A DNA stretch of 64,000 nucleotides from Myxococcales bacterium (GTDB lineage: Bacteria; Myxococcota_A; Polyangia; Polyangiales; Polyangiaceae), in NCBI GenBank assembly GCA_016712525.1, contig JADJQX010000007.1:496001-560000 (forward strand), given 5' to 3'. Shown one piece after another: positions 17,501 to 24,527 of the stretch (position 1 is the first letter of the stretch; each line of letters opens with the position of its first letter). The translations under genes and the position numbers were made by a program. The notes below the pieces were generated by a model, which made no database searches, was not told where the DNA came from, and saw nothing but the letters and a program-made list of their open reading frames with translations.

Positions 17501-19920
17501 AGATCGACGCGCTCGGCGAAAAAGCCCAAGGTTTGGCGACCTTGCGCACGGCCCTCGAGAAGGTCCCGTCGCACGCGAAGAGCCGCGAGCTCATGGAGAA
17601 GCTCCTCGACGACACGGATCTCTTCGAGGACGCGTTCGAGAGCCTCGAGGCGGTGTACCGCCAGCTCTCGCTCTCCAAGGAGCTCGGCGACCTCTTCGCA
17701 CGGCGTGTCGCGCGGGCCGACGGCCGCAAGGCTCGGGTCGCGGCGCGCCTCGACCACGCGAAGATCCTCGAGAACGAGGTCCGCGACGTCGAAGGCGCCC
17801 AGCGCGCCATCGAGGCCGCGATCTCGGACGACCCCCTCGAGTCCGAGGCGCAGGCCGAGCTCGAGCGTCTCGCCGGGATCACGGGGCGATGGGCGAGCGC
17901 TGCCGATGCGCTGGCCGCCTCGCTCGACGCGAGCGCGGAGGGGAAGACGCTCTCCACGACGAACCTGGACGCCTTCGGCGAGCCGGTGACGCTCTGGATC
18001 CGGCTCGCCGGCTGGAGACGGGACCGCGCGAACGACGCCGCGGGCGCCGAGGTCGCGCTCCGCAAGGCGATCGCCCTCGACAAGGAGAGCCTCGACGCGC
18101 TCCGCGAGCTCGAGGCCCTCTTGCGGGTGTCGGGACGGGAACGAGATCTCGTCGAGGTGCTCCGCCATCGCGCGAAGCTCGAGACGGACCCGTCCGACAA
18201 GAAAGCTCTCCTTCGAGAGGCGAAGGAGGTCTCGCAGAACACCCTCGGGGACGTCGCGCTCGCCGAGGCGGCCCTCCGGGAGCTCCTCGCCGAGAACGAA
18301 GCCGACGACTGGGCGCTCGCCGAGCTCGTCGCGCTTCGAGAGCACGCCGGCGACTTCGCCGAGGTGACGACGCTCCTCTTGAAGCGCGCCGAGAACGTCA
18401 TGGACGGAAACGAGGCGCTCGAGCTTCGTCGACGTGCGGCCGAGGTCGTCCTCGAAAAGCTCGACGACAAGCCCCGTGCCATCTCGCTCCAGCAGGAGAT
18501 CCTCGACAGCGAGCCGGGGGACGAGAAGGCGGCGCGTGCCCTGCGAAGCCTCTTCGCCGAGACCGGTCGCGACAAGGACCTCGCGAAGCTCCTCGCCACG
18601 CTGGTCGACAACGCGACGAGCGTGGAGGAGCGTGTGGCCCTCAGGCTCGACCTCGCGAAGCTCCAGATGGAGAAGTTCGCGGCGCCGAACGACGCGATCG
18701 ATACGCTCACGGCCGTGCTCGACGAGGATCCCGATCAAGGGGACGCGGCGCTGGCGCTCTCGGAAATCCTTGAAAAGACAGGACAAGACGACAAGCTCGC
18801 CGATCTCCTCGACACGCAGATCGCGCGTGCGAAGGATCGTGGAGACACGACGTCCGAGCTCGCCCTCAAGGTGCGCCTCGGTCAGGTCCTCGAGGGGCGC
18901 CTCAAGGATACGGGTCGGGCCTTGTCGACCTACGAAGCGGTGCTCGAACAGGACGCCTCGCATCGCGGCGCGCTCGAGGCCGTGGCCCGCATCACCGAGG
19001 CGCGCTCCGACTACGAGAGAGCGGCGTCCGCCTTGGGCAAGCTCGTCGATATCTCGGAGCCCGCCGACGCCAAGGCGTTCGCCCTCCGGCTCGCCGACGT
19101 GCGCCAGGCGAGAGACGACCTCGACGGCATGGAGGACGCGCTTCGCCGCGCGATCGCCCTCGTTCCGCCGGGGCTCGACGTGCGGCCGAGGCTCCTCGCC
19201 GCGTTCGAGAAGCGCAAGAAGTGGGCGGAGCTCGCCGAGATGCTCGTCGAAGAGGCGGAGCTCTCGAAGCCCGCGGTCGTCCCGTCGCTCCCGGCGACCG
19301 GATCGCTGCCGCCGCCGGCCGAGGTCGTGGGCCCGGTCAAGCTCCTCCGTCGTGCGGCGGAGATCCACCTGAGCCAGCGGAAGAGCCCCGCCGACGCCGT
19401 GCCGGTCCTCGAGAAGGCGACCGAGCTCGTCCCGGCGGACCGCGAGCTCTTGCTCATGCTCTGCGATGCCTACACGGCTGCGGGTCGCGAGCAGGACGCG
19501 ACGGTCGTGCTCGAGCGCATCATCGCGTCGTTCGGCCAGAAGCGTACGAAGGAGCTGTCGGTGTTCCACCACAGGCTCGGCAAGGCGCTCGCGCAGATCG
19601 GCAACAAGGACTCGGCGCTCACCCAGCTCGACATGGCCTTCAAGATCGATCCGGGTAGCGTCCCCGTCCTCCGCGACCTCGGCGTCCTCGCCCTCGACTC
19701 GGGCGATCTGGAACGAGCTCAGAAGACCTTCCGCGCCCTCCTTCTTCAGCGCCTCGAGCCCGGTTCGGGTATCTCGAAGGGGGAGGTCTTCTTCTACCTC
19801 GGCGACATCTCGATGCGCCAAGGAGACGCCCCCAAGGCGAAGCAGATGCTCGAGCGCGCGCTCGAGAACGAGCCTGGCCTCGAGCGGGCGAAGTCGATGC
19901 TCGACACGCTGAAGTCGTGA
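8551..19920 (+). CDS. Giant TPR-like repeat protein (about 3,789 residues)
   Basis: A single uninterrupted 11.4-kb frame with no signal peptide and no transmembrane segment. It is built almost wholly of helical hairpins in units of about 65-70 residues. A typical unit is LGD...L.DL..A..AYE..L...P....A...LE.LY...G.W..L..LLERR. Roughly fifty-plus units would form a very long cytoplasmic superhelix. Composition is extremely rich in Ala, Glu, Leu, Arg and Asp and very poor in Cys. No catalytic domain is visible, so a scaffold role is likely. The start could be GTG 8551 or ATG 8557; the AAGG at 8548 favours the ATG. Its stop overlaps the start of a DUF374 acyltransferase in GTGA. A 2,424-codon open frame on the opposite strand is a codon-bias shadow. 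Confidence 0.85.
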   Translation: MTMSAKTIRSTLGQLQDDPENTEALAELRAAVGYDAETGKVTYVEEDLPRAELAKLLEAARKAHEARREYDAVANVLRLELGLSAGSEAELGLARELGRVLDDELLDDEAAVKAYGRVLELAPGDDHAEEAIERSTMRRAKWRELVTRYVEEARSASDTALKSSFLVSAAETAFRYGRPELAAKGKKGKAPRKVLLEEVVSGLSEALEIDPKNRRAALLLEHVYREEERFEELAQAMERFALESSAKDEKVAGYLRLGRLTRKRLAAPERAATAYERVLELSPGHPEAISFLANHFTEKEMWDHLVALYEEQLAGGGVRGGQEAGTLLQIAMVHWRMRKRPEQAEPYFERLRKMEPAQPVMLAFFREVCVERGESQRLAAILGDAQRALPEAERAKIATEIAKLAEEGANAAKAIEQWRALHRQDPSHAEARVALRRLYRQTSGWNALADLLRGELERIAPEDADARLPVLREIAQVYRDHLKSDSALVAVLTQIVTLAPQDADALRELSRVYEALQRWRDLLTTQARLAELEPDAGARAEIYRGIARRWIEQFSNVQNAVEAYEKLREAAPLDPEALEKLKELYGKRRTYNKLYELHEAEVAAMAPGAERRAITLEMAKLAAERLDRGADAVRLYKKVLEEEPSYLPAIDALEKQSERDKDFRSLAEVLERRVELATDDAQRLQVLQKLGAVYTDRLSDSEGASRTWTRVLELSPNHPKALRALRDRFLETHDFDALTAMYDRTQDYEGLAEVLSGAADKASDPEAKVELSFRAAAVYRDNLRAPERAFRAYERVLAVRPTDERAASELVPLYESDEKWGRLPPLYEVLLGHAKDDGARRALLQKLVVTTGDRLQDRSTAFSWARKVYDLDPTREGALAALEAVTRSAGKWSELVEILRARLAKGEPSAAEARSLKLAIAEIAARELGSVDEAVATYRSLYEADETDEEVGSRLDALLRAEARHDDLRWLLRRRVDRAEGSARLDLLAEWATLEEEGLESPERAVALYREILDGDPSNKRALRAVARLLRHGGDAAGAAAAIERERDLAQGKDLVARELELAELYMGSLGRPVDALAAAERALAAEPNAPEAVAVVEKLLPVAETRGRAAVVLEESYAATGRLEKQAEVLGVRIATAVSRQDRLPLFERLADVHEKQGAFALAFDVVARAVDEIPSELALWDRLGVLANQTQRTQAFVDAIAASVPRTGPTSLPLAVELDLAERAATLYDENLGDSDAARPYLERILKADPKNERAFARLRQNLTAREKWADLEAAYEQVIAAQEGEVRASLLVDVATLVEEIVGEPTRAVGYYERILETLPDHDQAVSALDKLYAASGEWRKLSALLQRKLGNAIGDEATTLRLRLGRIFHEKLSEPGNAIGYLEEVLADDPTNREAKDLVEATLAVPELRKRAAEILEGVYSHRGESRDLVRILEVRLEFATDRDERRDLLRRVADLRDEKLTDDAGALEAYARLVPLTPEDVDNRRRFLEISARHGAMAKAAEVLREAAEAASAPQPRADILLEVAKIHEGSADATRAEGIYREVLELDREDPTVALPAARSLERIYGATGRSKELAEMIRVQVKLEVEPDARRALLGRLGALCEEQLSDLDAAVGAWKERLEDDPTDDEALVALDRLYERKGDARALVDILRSRERLAQGADARKTFMVRAAATLDEKLGDIDEAILAYRAVLDDFGPERSILASLARLYERAKRNEDLAETLVAELGLVDVVDERLDLLTRLGDVRRNLLGEVDAAIDAYREALTLSPSHAKSREAVEALLDHETARKDAADLLRPLYEADDAHEKLLRVLDIQIDGTDGIDEKLQLLALAADVAEGRLHDATRAFVYAARGTRHAAAETQLGEWLQRVERLAEKNGDFKGLCALLREVAGDILDEDRQVAVLLRVADLGRDKLDDLDLAREYYEKALELRGDDEHALLALEAIFEGKGADQDLYRILKRRGESARTDGERRTVYMKEARLLDEKLGEKVSAIEVYERILDLGLEADAIASLERLYASEGRWEDLVALHERRLSEGALSDSDKAALHHALGGLREARLGDADRAFDEYVAALTLVPQHAPTVASLEALMKEQAHAARSAEILEGVYLARHEWRKVMSTLEARLGASQDPDERRQLLRRLSKLEEEQSDDLKAALDVTARLLAEDVTDESTWAELERLARAANAERRLAEVYASELEKIASDEPATAKLAERTGELFEQLGDIDRALVFFRRAYAFAPEDQKAAFDAIDRLLTKAKRPVERVALYRESLDHRHDSSDRVRTLHVIAGLQEAELGDDAAAIESYRAAVDTEDTDTTSLDALTRLFAKNARWDDLSELLRRRAEQSAMPEEEARFRFDLATVLREKVGDVSRAVDEYQAIVELLGESPRTPYRETVAALESLLSDESHKVRVVEILRPLYERADDWQHIVSVNEHRLAIAQDSGERVGVLRENARLLEQRGNDPHRAFEALRQAFVLDPDDGETREELDRLAVATSRWDDLAETYERGIEATDGVGKRELLEALAKLHDKRRDDPRRALDAYDRLFRLDESEIHPLDEMVDLATLLSDWPTLVRVLTKRVELIPSDDERASTWRRIGEAKRDMLDDAQGATEAYERALDLEPESAFTLDNLIPLYEAKNDAARLVDLYRRRIELCGEDDEGLKLQLLLDAAERYEKGLGERREAIQALTEALEVRPDSVDVLERLGALYETEGMYAELHENLRARAGLEADSDKRRALKKRVGGLLAKELDDPAQALVAYSDVLAMGFDPDAIAAIRAIGEAREELRHEAAESVTGILLAEGKYAELVDVLELRLRAETEPFDRARTLRQIAEYCENRVESPDRALGALLRSLAEEPGDAPTHTDIERLCKAVGKSGFEKYADTLRERATSTFDSTVTADLYARLGRIERAELGNARKAAEAFQHAAEQGGDTTEVLVALESVFSELGDSAALADVLERRIALETEAEPTADLVHRLACLQIDALGEKAQGLATLRTALEKVPSHAKSRELMEKLLDDTDLFEDAFESLEAVYRQLSLSKELGDLFARRVARADGRKARVAARLDHAKILENEVRDVEGAQRAIEAAISDDPLESEAQAELERLAGITGRWASAADALAASLDASAEGKTLSTTNLDAFGEPVTLWIRLAGWRRDRANDAAGAEVALRKAIALDKESLDALRELEALLRVSGRERDLVEVLRHRAKLETDPSDKKALLREAKEVSQNTLGDVALAEAALRELLAENEADDWALAELVALREHAGDFAEVTTLLLKRAENVMDGNEALELRRRAAEVVLEKLDDKPRAISLQQEILDSEPGDEKAARALRSLFAETGRDKDLAKLLATLVDNATSVEERVALRLDLAKLQMEKFAAPNDAIDTLTAVLDEDPDQGDAALALSEILEKTGQDDKLADLLDTQIARAKDRGDTTSELALKVRLGQVLEGRLKDTGRALSTYEAVLEQDASHRGALEAVARITEARSDYERAASALGKLVDISEPADAKAFALRLADVRQARDDLDGMEDALRRAIALVPPGLDVRPRLLAAFEKRKKWAELAEMLVEEAELSKPAVVPSLPATGSLPPPAEVVGPVKLLRRAAEIHLSQRKSPADAVPVLEKATELVPADRELLLMLCDAYTAAGREQDATVVLERIIASFGQKRTKELSVFHHRLGKALAQIGNKDSALTQLDMAFKIDPGSVPVLRDLGVLALDSGDLERAQKTFRALLLQRLEPGSGISKGEVFFYLGDISMRQGDAPKAKQMLERALENEPGLERAKSMLDTLKS

Positions 19921-20519
19921 TTCGGAGGGGCCTCGGCGCGCTCGTCGGGCTCCTCGTTCGCCTCTGGATCCATACGCTCCGTGTTCGCCTCTCGGCTGCC
20001 CCCGAGCTCGAGGGGCGCACGGAGCCGTGGGTCCTCTGCTTTTTTCACGGCCAGCAATTTCCGCTCTTGGCGTGGCGTGCACGGCGAACGACGTCGGTGC
20101 TCGTGAGCTTGTCGCGTGATGGCGGGTGGCTCGCGGCCATCCTCGATGCCCTCGGGTTCGGGGTCGTGCGCGGCTCGTCCTCGCGGGGCGGGGCGAGGGC
20201 GCTCGCGGCCCTCGTGAGGCGAGGGAGGGAGGGCCACGATCTCGCCTTCGCGGTCGACGGTCCGAGGGGGCCCGCGGGAGTCGCCAAGCCGGGTGCCGCG
20301 TTCGTCGCGGCGCGCATCGGCGGAGCGCTCGTGCCGATGGGCGCCGCGGTCGCGTGGGGGAGGCGGTTTCGTCGCTCGTGGGACGGGTTCGCGCTCGCGT
20401 ATCCGCTCTCGAGGGTGGCCATCGTCCTCGGTCCCCCGCTCGACCCTCGGTCCCCCCCGGAGGAGCTCGAGGCCGCCGTGCGTGCCGCAGAGGCGGAGGC
20501 TCACAAGTTGTTGATATAG
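19917..20519 (+). CDS. DUF374 lysophospholipid acyltransferase family protein
   Basis: A 200-residue protein starting at a GTG that overlaps the stop of the giant TPR gene (GTGA). Motifs of the DUF374 group are visible: FFHGQQFPLLAW (acceptor-side His), LVSLSRDGGWLA, GVVRGSSSRGGARAL, and VDGPRGPAGVAKPGA, which corresponds to the acyltransferase EGTR block. An N-terminal hydrophobic helix suggests membrane association. The group is related to LpxL/PlsC acyltransferases and is found in Gram-negative bacteria, probably acting on lipid A or a lysolipid; the true substrate is unknown. Translational coupling to the TPR protein suggests the two act together or share expression. Confidence 0.8.
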   Translation: MIRRGLGALVGLLVRLWIHTLRVRLSAAPELEGRTEPWVLCFFHGQQFPLLAWRARRTTSVLVSLSRDGGWLAAILDALGFGVVRGSSSRGGARALAALVRRGREGHDLAFAVDGPRGPAGVAKPGAAFVAARIGGALVPMGAAVAWGRRFRRSWDGFALAYPLSRVAIVLGPPLDPRSPPEELEAAVRAAEAEAHKLLI

Positions 20520-20531
20520 CTTTGGAAAGTG

Positions 20532-20547
20532 CGCCCCGCGCGGGGCG
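20532..20547 (+). terminator. GC palindrome after the TPR-acyltransferase operon (possible terminator stem)
   Basis: A perfect 16-base palindrome (CGCCCCGCGCGGGGCG) lies 13 bases after the acyltransferase stop and is followed by TTG but no T-run. It is probably a weak terminator or an mRNA 3' stem. Confidence 0.35.
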
Positions 20548-20662
20548 TTGCCGGCTTCCTGGACGTCGTGTTGAATGGAAGCCTGGGCCGATCGGTCCAA
20601 GTGCGTCGAGGTGGAGCGGACCCCGCCCCTCGAAAGCCTTGTCATCCTTCTAGGAGATGCTC

Positions 20663-21472
20663 ATGCGTACTGCCTTCGTCGCCCTCGCCGGTCTCGTCGC
20701 TTCGGCTTCCGTCATGGCCTGCAACATCACGACGAACCCCGACGGGTCCATCACGATCAAGCCCCCGACCGAGTTTGTGTCGGACCAGCGCCCCCAGAAG
20801 GAGGCCGCTTACACCGGTCAGGTGATCGAGGTCTTGAACGATGGCCCCAACCCGGCGCTCGGGGTCACCTTCACGGTGACGGGCGCGGCCGGGGCGACCA
20901 AGGTCACGGCGGCGGCGGTCGTGTCGTCGCAGGGCGAGGCGGGAGACACGGAGAACGCCGGCCTCGCGAACAAGGAGGTCCTCGAGTCGTTCTCGGTGAG
21001 CGAGGTCGGAGGCAAGCTCGTCGTGCGGTGTGGCCATGCGACGAAGGACTACGGCACGATCAAAAAGGCGAGCACGGGCTGCAAGTCGCTCGTCGTGACG
21101 GTGCCCGCAGGAGACGCCACGAAGCCCATCAACCTCGTGGTGAAGTCGGGCAACGGCGGCGTGAACGTGGCCGGTGTCACGGGCAGCGTGACCGTCGAGT
21201 CCACGGGCAGCGGCGACGCGATCGTGTCGGCCACCCCCGTGAAGGACAGCGTCCTCTCGGTCGTCTCCGACGACACCGCTTCGTTGGCCGTGCCGGCGTC
21301 GTTCGCCGCCGACCTCGTGACCCTCTCGGCGGACGAAGCGAAGGATGTCGTGACGACCGACTTCCCCGATCTCAAGAACGGCCAAGGCTACGGGACGGCG
21401 GGTACGGGAGCGAAGAGCATCACCGTGCGCTCTACGGGGCTCATCGGCCAGGCGATCCTCAAGAAGCAGTAG
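20663..21472 (+). CDS. Putative lipoprotein with DUF4097-like beta repeats
   Basis: A 269-residue secreted protein. The signal MRTAFVALAGLVASASVMAC ends in a lipobox with Cys20 as the likely lipidated residue. The body is beta-rich with Gly/Ser/Thr/Val repeats (SGNGGVNVAGVTGSVTVEST), reminiscent of the stacked-strand DUF4097/adhesin-like fold. Cys106 and Cys123 (VRCGH and GCKSLVV) could form a disulfide. The start is ATG 20663, with TAGGAG at 20651-20656; an ATG at 20657 is too close to that site. It is followed by a strong hairpin, so it is probably a single-gene unit. Function unknown. Confidence 0.7.
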   Translation: MRTAFVALAGLVASASVMACNITTNPDGSITIKPPTEFVSDQRPQKEAAYTGQVIEVLNDGPNPALGVTFTVTGAAGATKVTAAAVVSSQGEAGDTENAGLANKEVLESFSVSEVGGKLVVRCGHATKDYGTIKKASTGCKSLVVTVPAGDATKPINLVVKSGNGGVNVAGVTGSVTVESTGSGDAIVSATPVKDSVLSVVSDDTASLAVPASFAADLVTLSADEAKDVVTTDFPDLKNGQGYGTAGTGAKSITVRSTGLIGQAILKKQ

Positions 21473-21490
21473 TCCCCGCTGCTCCGACAA

Positions 21491-21533
21491 CGAAGGGCCC
21501 GCGGCAAGAGTCCGTGGGCCCTTCGCCCTTTCT
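21491..21533 (+). terminator. Rho-independent terminator after the lipoprotein gene
   Basis: A 14-bp stem (CGAAGGGCCCGCGG at 21491-21504 with CCGTGGGCCCTTCG at 21512-21525, one G-U pair) has a seven-base loop and is followed by CCCTTTCT. It lies 18 bases after the lipoprotein stop and just before the deacetylase gene. Confidence 0.75.
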
Positions 21534-21549
21534 GCTAAGACTCGGGCTC

Positions 21550-22461
21550 GTGAAGCTCGCCTCCGTCAACGTCGACCTCGACGAAATCCCGAACTACTTC
21601 GGCATCCATGGGCTCGCCGCGGAAGGGGCCGTGAAGAGCGCGGTCTACGACCTGGCCGTGCCGCGGCTCGTCGATTTCGCGCGTGCCCACGGGGTGCCTC
21701 TCACGTTCTTCGCGGTGGGCGCCGATCTAGAGCGCCCCGAGTCGGCCGAGGCCCTCCGCGCGGCCGCGGCGGGCGGGGTCGAGATCGGCAACCACACGCT
21801 CACGCACGACTACCGCCTGACGACCCGGTCGCGTGCCCAGATCCTCGAGGAGGTCCGCGGCGGCGCCGACGCGATCGAGCGCGCGACCGGGCGGCGACCG
21901 CGAGGGTTCCGTGCCCCGGGGTACACCATCACCGACACGGTCTTCGACGTGCTCGACGAGCTCGAGGTCGCCTACGACTCGTCGGTGTTCCCGTGCCCGC
22001 TCTACTGGCTCGCGAAGGCGTCCGCGCTCGGGCTCATCCGCGTACGAGGGCGAGAGAGCCGAAGCATCGTCGACCATCCGCAGGTGCTCCGCGCTCCCAC
22101 GCGCCCGTACCGCGTCGGTCGACCCTACTCGACGCGAGGGCGTGGCATCGTCGAGCTCCCGATCCAGGTCACGCCCGGCCTTCGCTTTCCGGTGATCGGC
22201 ACGAGCCTCACCCTCGCCGGGCCGACCGGGGCGCGGCTCCTCGCCGCTCAGTGCGCGGGCGAGCCCCTCGTGAACCTGGAGCTCCACGGGATCGACGTGC
22301 TCGATCGCCACGACGGCCTCGAGGCGCTCGTGCCCTACCAGGTCGACGTCCGTGTTCCGCTCTCTCGAAAGCTCGACTCCCTCGGGGCCGCCATCGCGCT
22401 CCTTCGGGGTCGCGGCTACACGTTCGTCACGCTCGAAGAGGCGGCCTCGGCCGTCCTTTGA
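21550..22461 (+). CDS. NodB-homology polysaccharide deacetylase
   Basis: A 303-residue carbohydrate esterase family 4-like protein. Motif 1 is SVNVDLDEIP with Asp9/Asp11. Motif 2 is GVEIGNHTLTHDY with His82/His86 as the metal ligands. Motif 3 is RGFRAPGYTITD. It resembles cytoplasmic deacetylases that lack a signal peptide. In related proteins the enzyme removes N-acetyl groups from polysaccharide precursors. The GTG at 21550 lies right after the upstream terminator and has no strong ribosome binding site, which leaves the exact start uncertain. It converges on the MlaF-like ATPase gene with 19 bases between the stops. Confidence 0.85.
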   Translation: MKLASVNVDLDEIPNYFGIHGLAAEGAVKSAVYDLAVPRLVDFARAHGVPLTFFAVGADLERPESAEALRAAAAGGVEIGNHTLTHDYRLTTRSRAQILEEVRGGADAIERATGRRPRGFRAPGYTITDTVFDVLDELEVAYDSSVFPCPLYWLAKASALGLIRVRGRESRSIVDHPQVLRAPTRPYRVGRPYSTRGRGIVELPIQVTPGLRFPVIGTSLTLAGPTGARLLAAQCAGEPLVNLELHGIDVLDRHDGLEALVPYQVDVRVPLSRKLDSLGAAIALLRGRGYTFVTLEEAASAVL

Positions 22462-22480
22462 GGGGCACGCCCGCCGGGGG

Positions 22481-23281
22481 TCAACGCGCCGCGACGCGCT
22501 TGATGGTGGCGAGGTCGACGCCGGAATTGTGAATGAACTCGCGTGCTTCGGCGTTGTCCCCGGCGACGAGATCGTCGGGGGTGCCCCTCGCGACGATCTT
22601 GCCGCGAATGAGCAGCACGGCTTGGTGGGCGATGCGAAAACACGACGCGATGTCGTGAGAGATGACGAGGCTCGTCACGCCGAAGGTCTCGCGCATCTGC
22701 TCGATGAGGTCGTCGACGAGGCGGCTCGTCAGCGGGTCGAGCCCGCTCGTGGGCTCGTCGTACACGAGGATGGGGGGCTCGAGCATGAGGGCGCGGGCGA
22801 GACCGACGCGCTTTCGCATGCCGCCCGACAGCTCGCTCGGGAACTTGTGGATGACCGACGGGTCGAGGCCGAGGAGCGTGAGCTTGTCGACGACCCGATC
22901 CTTGATCTCGGCCTTCGAGAGCTTCGTGTGCTCGACGAGGGGGAAGGCGACGTTCTCGAGCACGGTGAACGAGTCGAGGAGGGCCGCGTACTGGTAGACC
23001 ATGCCGAACTTCTGGCGCACGCGGTTCGTCGCGCGCTCGTCGAGCCCGACGATGTTCGTGCCGTCGATCCAGATCTCGCCGCTCGTCGGCGACTCGAGGG
23101 CCACGATGAGGCGGAGGAGGGTCGTCTTGCCGGCGCCGGAGCCGCCGATGATGACGGTGGTCTCGTTCTTGCGGCACTCGAGGTCGATGCCCTTCAGGAC
23201 CTCTTGGTCACGGAAGCTCTTGCGGACTCCGCGGAGCGAGACGATGACGTCCTTCGGGGGGGGGCCCGCGGGGGGATGCAT
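22481..23281 (-). CDS. ABC transporter ATPase, MlaF-like (lipid transport)
   Basis: A 266-residue ATPase with Walker A GGSGAGKTT (46-54), Q-loop FGMVYQYAALLDSFTV, signature LSGGMRKRVGLARAL, Walker B ILVYDEPTSGLDP and switch His in VISHD. The Q-loop wording and the MRKR after the signature are typical of the MlaF/Ttg2A/Mkl group, which energises phospholipid movement between the membranes. No MlaE permease or MlaD protein lies beside it in this window, so partners must be encoded elsewhere. The ATG at 23281 is the natural start. Confidence 0.87.
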   Translation of the reverse strand: MHPPAGPPPKDVIVSLRGVRKSFRDQEVLKGIDLECRKNETTVIIGGSGAGKTTLLRLIVALESPTSGEIWIDGTNIVGLDERATNRVRQKFGMVYQYAALLDSFTVLENVAFPLVEHTKLSKAEIKDRVVDKLTLLGLDPSVIHKFPSELSGGMRKRVGLARALMLEPPILVYDEPTSGLDPLTSRLVDDLIEQMRETFGVTSLVISHDIASCFRIAHQAVLLIRGKIVARGTPDDLVAGDNAEAREFIHNSGVDLATIKRVAAR

Positions 23282-23385
23282 GGCGCTCCGAGCCTAAGGA
23301 ACGAGGCCCGATTCGGCAAGCACGAGCCCGCGTCCGGGCGGGAAAAGAGGGGCGTTCGGGCCGAGAGCTTGCTAGCCTGCGCGCC

Positions 23386-23664
23386 ATGACGTCCGCCGAG
23401 CTCGAGCACATCTTCAAGGCCCTCGATGTCCACGCGAAGGATGGCGAGTACGCCCTCGCGGACGGCAAGAGCCTCACGTTCCACGTGGCCTACGAGGGCG
23501 CGGCGCTCGCCGTCTCGCGCGTCGAGCACGTGCGCATCGAGGGGGCGCTCGTCGTGGCCCGCTCGCCGAAGTCGAGCGTCGTGTTCCACGTGGCCAACGT
23601 GTTCGCCGTGGCGCGCGACGGTGCGGGGCCCGACGGTCGCCGCCCCGCTGGCTTCGGGGTGTGA
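23386..23664 (+). CDS. Small conserved-looking protein of unknown function
   Basis: A 92-residue protein that starts at ATG 23386. It has one N-terminal helix (MTSAELEHIFKALDVHAKDGEY) followed by beta strands (LTFHVAYEGAALAVSRVEHVRIEGALVVARS and SSVVFHVANVFAVARD). No signal peptide, cysteine or catalytic motif. The stop overlaps the next GTG (GTGA), so it is translationally coupled to the LpxL-like acyltransferase. The overlap and normal codon use make it likely to be a real gene; function unknown. Confidence 0.7.
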   Translation: MTSAELEHIFKALDVHAKDGEYALADGKSLTFHVAYEGAALAVSRVEHVRIEGALVVARSPKSSVVFHVANVFAVARDGAGPDGRRPAGFGV

Positions 23665-24527
23665 TCTTCCGGCTCCTCGCCGCGTCGGTGGCGTGCCTCG
23701 GGCCACGGGGGCGAGGTGTGCTGGCGTGGCTCGTCGCGTTCCTTGTCTACCGGGTGCTCCGCATCCGCCGGGCGCACGTGCGCGAGGCGATGGAGCGGGC
23801 GGGCGTAGGAGACGCTGCCTCGTTCTACCGCGCGCTCGCGGGCCGCGCGGTGGAACTCCTCGCGCTCGCGGGAGGGGCCGAGCTCGGCGCTGCCATGTCG
23901 AAGCTCACCCCTGAGGCCGAAGCCGCGCTCGACGTGGCGCTCGCCGAAGGTCCCGTGATCATCGCCGCGTCTCACACCGGCAACTGGGAGTGTGCGGCGT
24001 TCGCGCTCGCGCGGCACGTGAGGGTCTCGGTGGTCGCCAAGCGGCAGGGGGTCTCTTCGGCCGACCGCTTCATCATGGACCTGCGCCGCCGCCACGGCGT
24101 CTCGGTGATCGCGCCCGAAGGCGCGGTTCGAGCGTGTCTTGGGGCGCTCTCTCGAGGCGGCGTGGTGGTCCTACCGATCGATCAGGTGCCCCACGAAGGG
24201 GCCCGTTCGATCACGGTGCCCTTCTTGGGCGCGCCGGCGCGCGTCGACAGGGCGCCGTTCGTCATCGCGAGACGTGCCGGGGCGACGGTGCTCGTCGCGG
24301 CGCAAGAGGGCGCGAACGTACACGTGCTTCGTGTGCTCTCGGCGCGCGGGCGCGCTCGTCGCGAAGGGGGCGTCGAGCGGCTCGCGGCCGAGGCGACCTC
24401 CGCGCTCGAGGCCCACGTGCGCGCCTTCCCCGAGTCGTGGCTCTGGCTCCACAGGCGCTGGCGCGGGGCGCCCGAGGAGCCGCGGCCCATACCTAAAATG
24501 TGTAGTGAATCTCGACAGGTAGCGTGA
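23661..24527 (+). CDS. LpxL/HtrB-like lysophospholipid (lipid A) acyltransferase
   Basis: A 288-residue membrane-linked acyltransferase. An N-terminal hydrophobic stretch (16-34) is followed by the HX4E catalytic motif SHTGNWE (H105, E110) used by the LpxL/LpxM family. VVAKRQ, a Gly-rich block and VLPIDQVPHEGARSITVPFLGAPA correspond to later family blocks, and the C-terminus has PESWLWLHRRWR, close to the family consensus. It probably adds a secondary acyl chain to lipid A or a related glycolipid. Its last 35 bases overlap the end of the convergent barrel-protein gene. Confidence 0.83.
   Translation: MIFRLLAASVACLGPRGRGVLAWLVAFLVYRVLRIRRAHVREAMERAGVGDAASFYRALAGRAVELLALAGGAELGAAMSKLTPEAEAALDVALAEGPVIIAASHTGNWECAAFALARHVRVSVVAKRQGVSSADRFIMDLRRRHGVSVIAPEGAVRACLGALSRGGVVVLPIDQVPHEGARSITVPFLGAPARVDRAPFVIARRAGATVLVAAQEGANVHVLRVLSARGRARREGGVERLAAEATSALEAHVRAFPESWLWLHRRWRGAPEEPRPIPKMCSESRQVA

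Noticed and set aside
14214..18773. 1,519-codon plus-strand frame inside the TPR gene
   Set aside because: Arg/Pro/Gly-rich shadow frame of the same gene with no domain or ribosome site.
12808..20082. 2,424-codon open frame on the minus strand opposite the giant TPR gene
   Set aside because: It is antisense to a gene with strong repeat structure. Extreme GC bias removes stops on the opposite strand, and the translation has no recognisable domain.
20575..21549. N-terminal extension of the deacetylase frame through the lipoprotein gene
   Set aside because: The extension is the wrong frame of the lipoprotein gene and a terminator separates the two; the real start is near 21550.
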